Both the position numbers and the translations under genes were made by a program. Of a stretch of 5,806 nt of DNA, positions 4,896 through 5,806 are shown piece after piece. Numbering within the stretch: position 1 is the stretch's first letter; each line of letters starts with the position of its first letter. The DNA is from an uncultured Oscillospiraceae bacterium (GTDB lineage Bacteria > Bacillota > Clostridia > Oscillospirales > Ruminococcaceae). The notes under the pieces were generated by a model that saw nothing but the letters and a program-made list of their open reading frames with translations, did no database searches and was not told the origin of the DNA. The stretch is from the NCBI GenBank assembly GCA_958403605.1, contig CATXYA010000136.1:1-5806 (forward strand), written 5' to 3'.

Positions 4896-5806
4896 TCACT
4901 GCAGCTGCCGCAGCATCGTCCCTGCGCCCTGCTGCCGGATGCCCGCCAGCCCTGCCGCCACGGCTGGCGCCAGGCCGGGGATGGCCGTCAGGTCCTCGCC
5001 CCAAAAGGCCCCGTTTGCCAGCGCGGCCTGAGCCAACTCTGCGGCGCTATCATCCTTGTGTGCCCAATAGAATTCCAGCACGGGCCGGTCGTCCTTCACG
5101 GTGTAGGCATCGCCCGCGGGACGGCGGCAGCGCAGGCCGTCTTCTGTGAGCGCCTCGGCGCCGCAGGTGTAAAACGCTAAGTAAGCCGCCAGGCTGAATG
5201 TCAGCCGCGCGGGCAGCCGCCCGAATTTTTCCGCATAAGCCCTGAGGCTGGGCAGGCAGCGCGCCCGCCACTTGGCCGTGCTGTTGAGGCTGATGGCCAG
5301 CAGCGCGTGATCGATGAACGGATTTTGAAAGCGCTCGTCCACCGCACGGGCGAACTGTTCCAGCTCCTCCCGGGGCAGCGTGAGCGTGGGGATGATCTCC
5401 TCCTGTACCGTTTTATCCAGGAAATTCCGAATGGCTCCGTCCTGCATGCAGTCCCGCACAAGGTCCTGCCCCGCCAGATAGGCGGCCAGCACCATGCTGG
5501 TGTGCGCGCCGTTCAAAATGCGCACCTTGCGCTTTTTGTAGGGCGTGTGGTCCGCCGTCACCAGCACGGGCAGCCCCGCCCGCCCGAACGGCAGCTCCTG
5601 CGCCAGCCAGGCGGGCCCTTCGATGACCCACAGGCCGAACACCTCGCCCGTGTCCAGCAGCTTGTCCTCATAGCCGTTGGCCGCGTTCCGCGCCGCGGCC
5701 TCGGCGCGGGGATAGCCGGTGACGATGCGGTCCACCAGCGTGGAGCAAAACAGGTTTTCCGTTTCCACCCACCGGGCAAATTCCGCCTCCAAGCCCCACT
5801 GCTGGA
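4896..5806 (-). CDS. uxaB: Tagaturonate reductase, C-terminal two thirds (N-terminus beyond window edge)
   Basis: UxaB reduces D-tagaturonate to D-altronate with NADH, the step before UxaA. It belongs to the mannitol dehydrogenase family. About 303 codons are present in frame to the window edge, so the N-terminal Rossmann part (the family is about 480 aa) is missing. The TTG at 5792 is internal, because the frame reads on upstream without a stop. The family catalytic segment KVRILNGAHT lies at about 5499-5528, with the expected Lys, Asn and His. Further matches to E. coli UxaB are EEIIPTLTLPREEL, RFQNPFIDHALLAISLN and LPARLTFSLAAYLAFY. The family tells this apart from mannonate oxidoreductase UxuB less surely than uxaA does. 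The direct junction with uxaA and the ILNGAHT and EEIIP segments favour UxaB. The promoter is outside the window. Confidence 0.94.
   Translation of the reverse strand, partial: QQWGLEAEFARWVETENLFCSTLVDRIVTGYPRAEAAARNAANGYEDKLLDTGEVFGLWVIEGPAWLAQELPFGRAGLPVLVTADHTPYKKRKVRILNGAHTSMVLAAYLAGQDLVRDCMQDGAIRNFLDKTVQEEIIPTLTLPREELEQFARAVDERFQNPFIDHALLAISLNSTAKWRARCLPSLRAYAEKFGRLPARLTFSLAAYLAFYTCGAEALTEDGLRCRRPAGDAYTVKDDRPVLEFYWAHKDDSAAELAQAALANGAFWGEDLTAIPGLAPAVAAGLAGIRQQGAGTMLRQLQ

Noticed and set aside
4346..5149. Plus-strand open frame of 267 codons opposite uxaA and uxaB
   Set aside because: It lies antisense to two genes with strong family matches. The product is Arg/Pro/Gly-rich with no domain.

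Overview
The window looks like chromosomal DNA from a GC-rich member of the Clostridia (Bacillota). The protein families point that way: the purA start resembles clostridial versions, PurB is of the long clostridial type beginning MGHDTYQSPF, and there is a DUF2089 gene. Strong AGGAGG-type ribosome binding sites agree. The species cannot be named from sequence alone. No phage, insertion sequence, CRISPR array, tRNA or rRNA was seen.

Layout. The left edge (1-417, minus) holds the N-terminal 139 codons of purA. A 278-bp divergent intergenic region (418-695) contains a perfect 13-bp hairpin. purB follows (696-2129, plus) and ends in a stem-loop terminator. PurA and PurB together convert IMP to AMP, so the two genes of the adenylate branch sit back to back.

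After purB comes a sharply AT-rich stretch leading into a near-perfect sigma-A promoter (TTGACA, 17 bp, TATGAT; 2260-2288). It drives a compact three-gene operon (2313-3357). Gene A is a DUF2089 protein with a zinc ribbon, a helix-turn-helix and a C-terminal SHOCT-like helical hairpin. Gene B is a SHOCT-like hairpin joined to a small beta-alpha-beta domain. Gene C appears to be a stand-alone copy of gene B's C-terminal domain. Consecutive genes therefore share a module, and this is the least characterised part of the window. The operon ends at a 20-bp hairpin (3371-3414) that probably works in both directions.

The right part, on the minus strand, is a hexuronate catabolism operon. uxaB (tagaturonate reductase, N-terminus outside the window) is followed after 10 nt by uxaA (altronate dehydratase, complete). 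These are two consecutive steps of galacturonate breakdown to 2-keto-3-deoxygluconate. The purine and uxa genes are ordinary; the A-B-C operon and the two non-coding structures deserve the second look.
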